This document shows, in pieces, positions 63,878 through 64,000 of a DNA stretch of 64,000 nt. A program made the position numbers and the translations under genes. The notes under the pieces were generated by a model. That model made no database searches, had not been told where the DNA came from, and worked only from the letters and a program-made list of their open reading frames with translations. Positions within the stretch are counted from its first letter, which is position 1; every line of letters starts with the position of its first letter. The stretch is taken from NCBI GenBank assembly GCA_001411745.2, contig LIQB01000010.1:62001-126000 (forward strand). The letters run 5' to 3'. This stretch comes from Psychrobacter glacincola. Lineage in GTDB: Bacteria > Pseudomonadota > Gammaproteobacteria > Pseudomonadales > Moraxellaceae.

Positions 63878-64000
63878 TTAACCACCAAAATCATCAAGCA
63901 TGATGTTTTCATCTTCCACGCCCAAGCTGTGTAGCATGTCGATGACCGCCGCATTCATCATCGGTGGCCCACACATGTAGTATTCACAGTCTTCTGGGTT
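63878..64000 (-). CDS. nqrF: Na+-translocating NADH:quinone reductase subunit F, C-terminal end (partial)
   Basis: The last 40 codons on the minus strand; the start is beyond the window. Translation ...[35 protein letters not shown] then stop (shown here by key residues: [16 protein letters not shown]) is the canonical C-terminus of NqrF, the FAD/2Fe-2S NADH-oxidising subunit. Confirms a complete nqr operon to the right. Confidence 0.95.
   Translation of the reverse strand, partial: NPEDCEYYMCGPPMMNAAVIDMLHSLGVEDENIMLDDFGG

Noticed and set aside
1..64000. CRISPR array or prophage
   Set aside because: No regularly spaced repeat-spacer pattern and no phage structural or integrase genes were seen.

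Overview
The window looks like an origin-proximal stretch of a Psychrobacter-type chromosome (Gammaproteobacteria, Moraxellaceae). The reasons are the gene content and order (yidC-mnmE at the left end; fmt-rsmB-thrC-LysM/TsaP-like-dprA-tsaC as in the origin region of pseudomonads and relatives), moderately AT-rich DNA, and membrane-lipid desaturase genes typical of cold-adapted Moraxellaceae. The genus is an inference from protein style and gene order; no search was run.

Layout. 1-5.4 kb: end of yidC, mnmE, nrdR, ribD, then a 421-bp gap with five exact DnaA boxes, an AT-rich tract and parS-like palindromes, then ribE. 5.5-8.3 kb: a large hybrid sensor kinase on the minus strand. 8.6-16.5 kb: fmt, rsmB (with a perfect parS 16-mer inside the gene), thrC, a TsaP-like LysM protein, dprA, tsaC. 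16.5-21.8 kb: a lipid-desaturase locus with a GbsR/MarR-type regulator, two paralogous desaturases, two related small membrane proteins, an epimerase and a DCC-family protein; one 20-bp operator-like sequence occurs before the regulator gene and before both desaturases. 22-29 kb: two tandem metallophosphoesterases, an HSL-type hydrolase, grpE and dnaK with a sigma-32-like promoter. 29-36.8 kb: bioF-bioC, three tandem outer-membrane barrel proteins, NfeD/SPFH pair, phytase-like esterase. 36.8-43.3 kb: a MITE-like repeat, hemN, a PvdQ-like N-terminal-nucleophile acylase and comM. 43.4-51.6 kb: assorted housekeeping genes, tRNA-Phe, a second MITE copy, hisB-hisH and avtA.

52-58.6 kb is the main accessory region. 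Strongly AT-rich genes sit on both sides of a ybbA-ybbP ABC exporter: a two-gene unit of unknowns plus a PD-(D/E)XK nuclease-like protein on one side, and a TIR-like/nucleotide-binding-fold protein wedged between the SGNH esterase gene and ybbA on the other. This is the best candidate here for an undescribed, possibly anti-phage, function. 58.7-64 kb: SGNH lipoprotein esterase, CynX-type MFS transporter, and the Na+-NQR maturation end (nqrM, apbE, an SDR, and the 3' end of nqrF).

How it works together: the left third is core information processing and chromosome maintenance around likely ParB and DnaA sites; the desaturase locus looks like a small self-contained regulon; the right end supplies flavin attachment and iron delivery for Na+-NQR.
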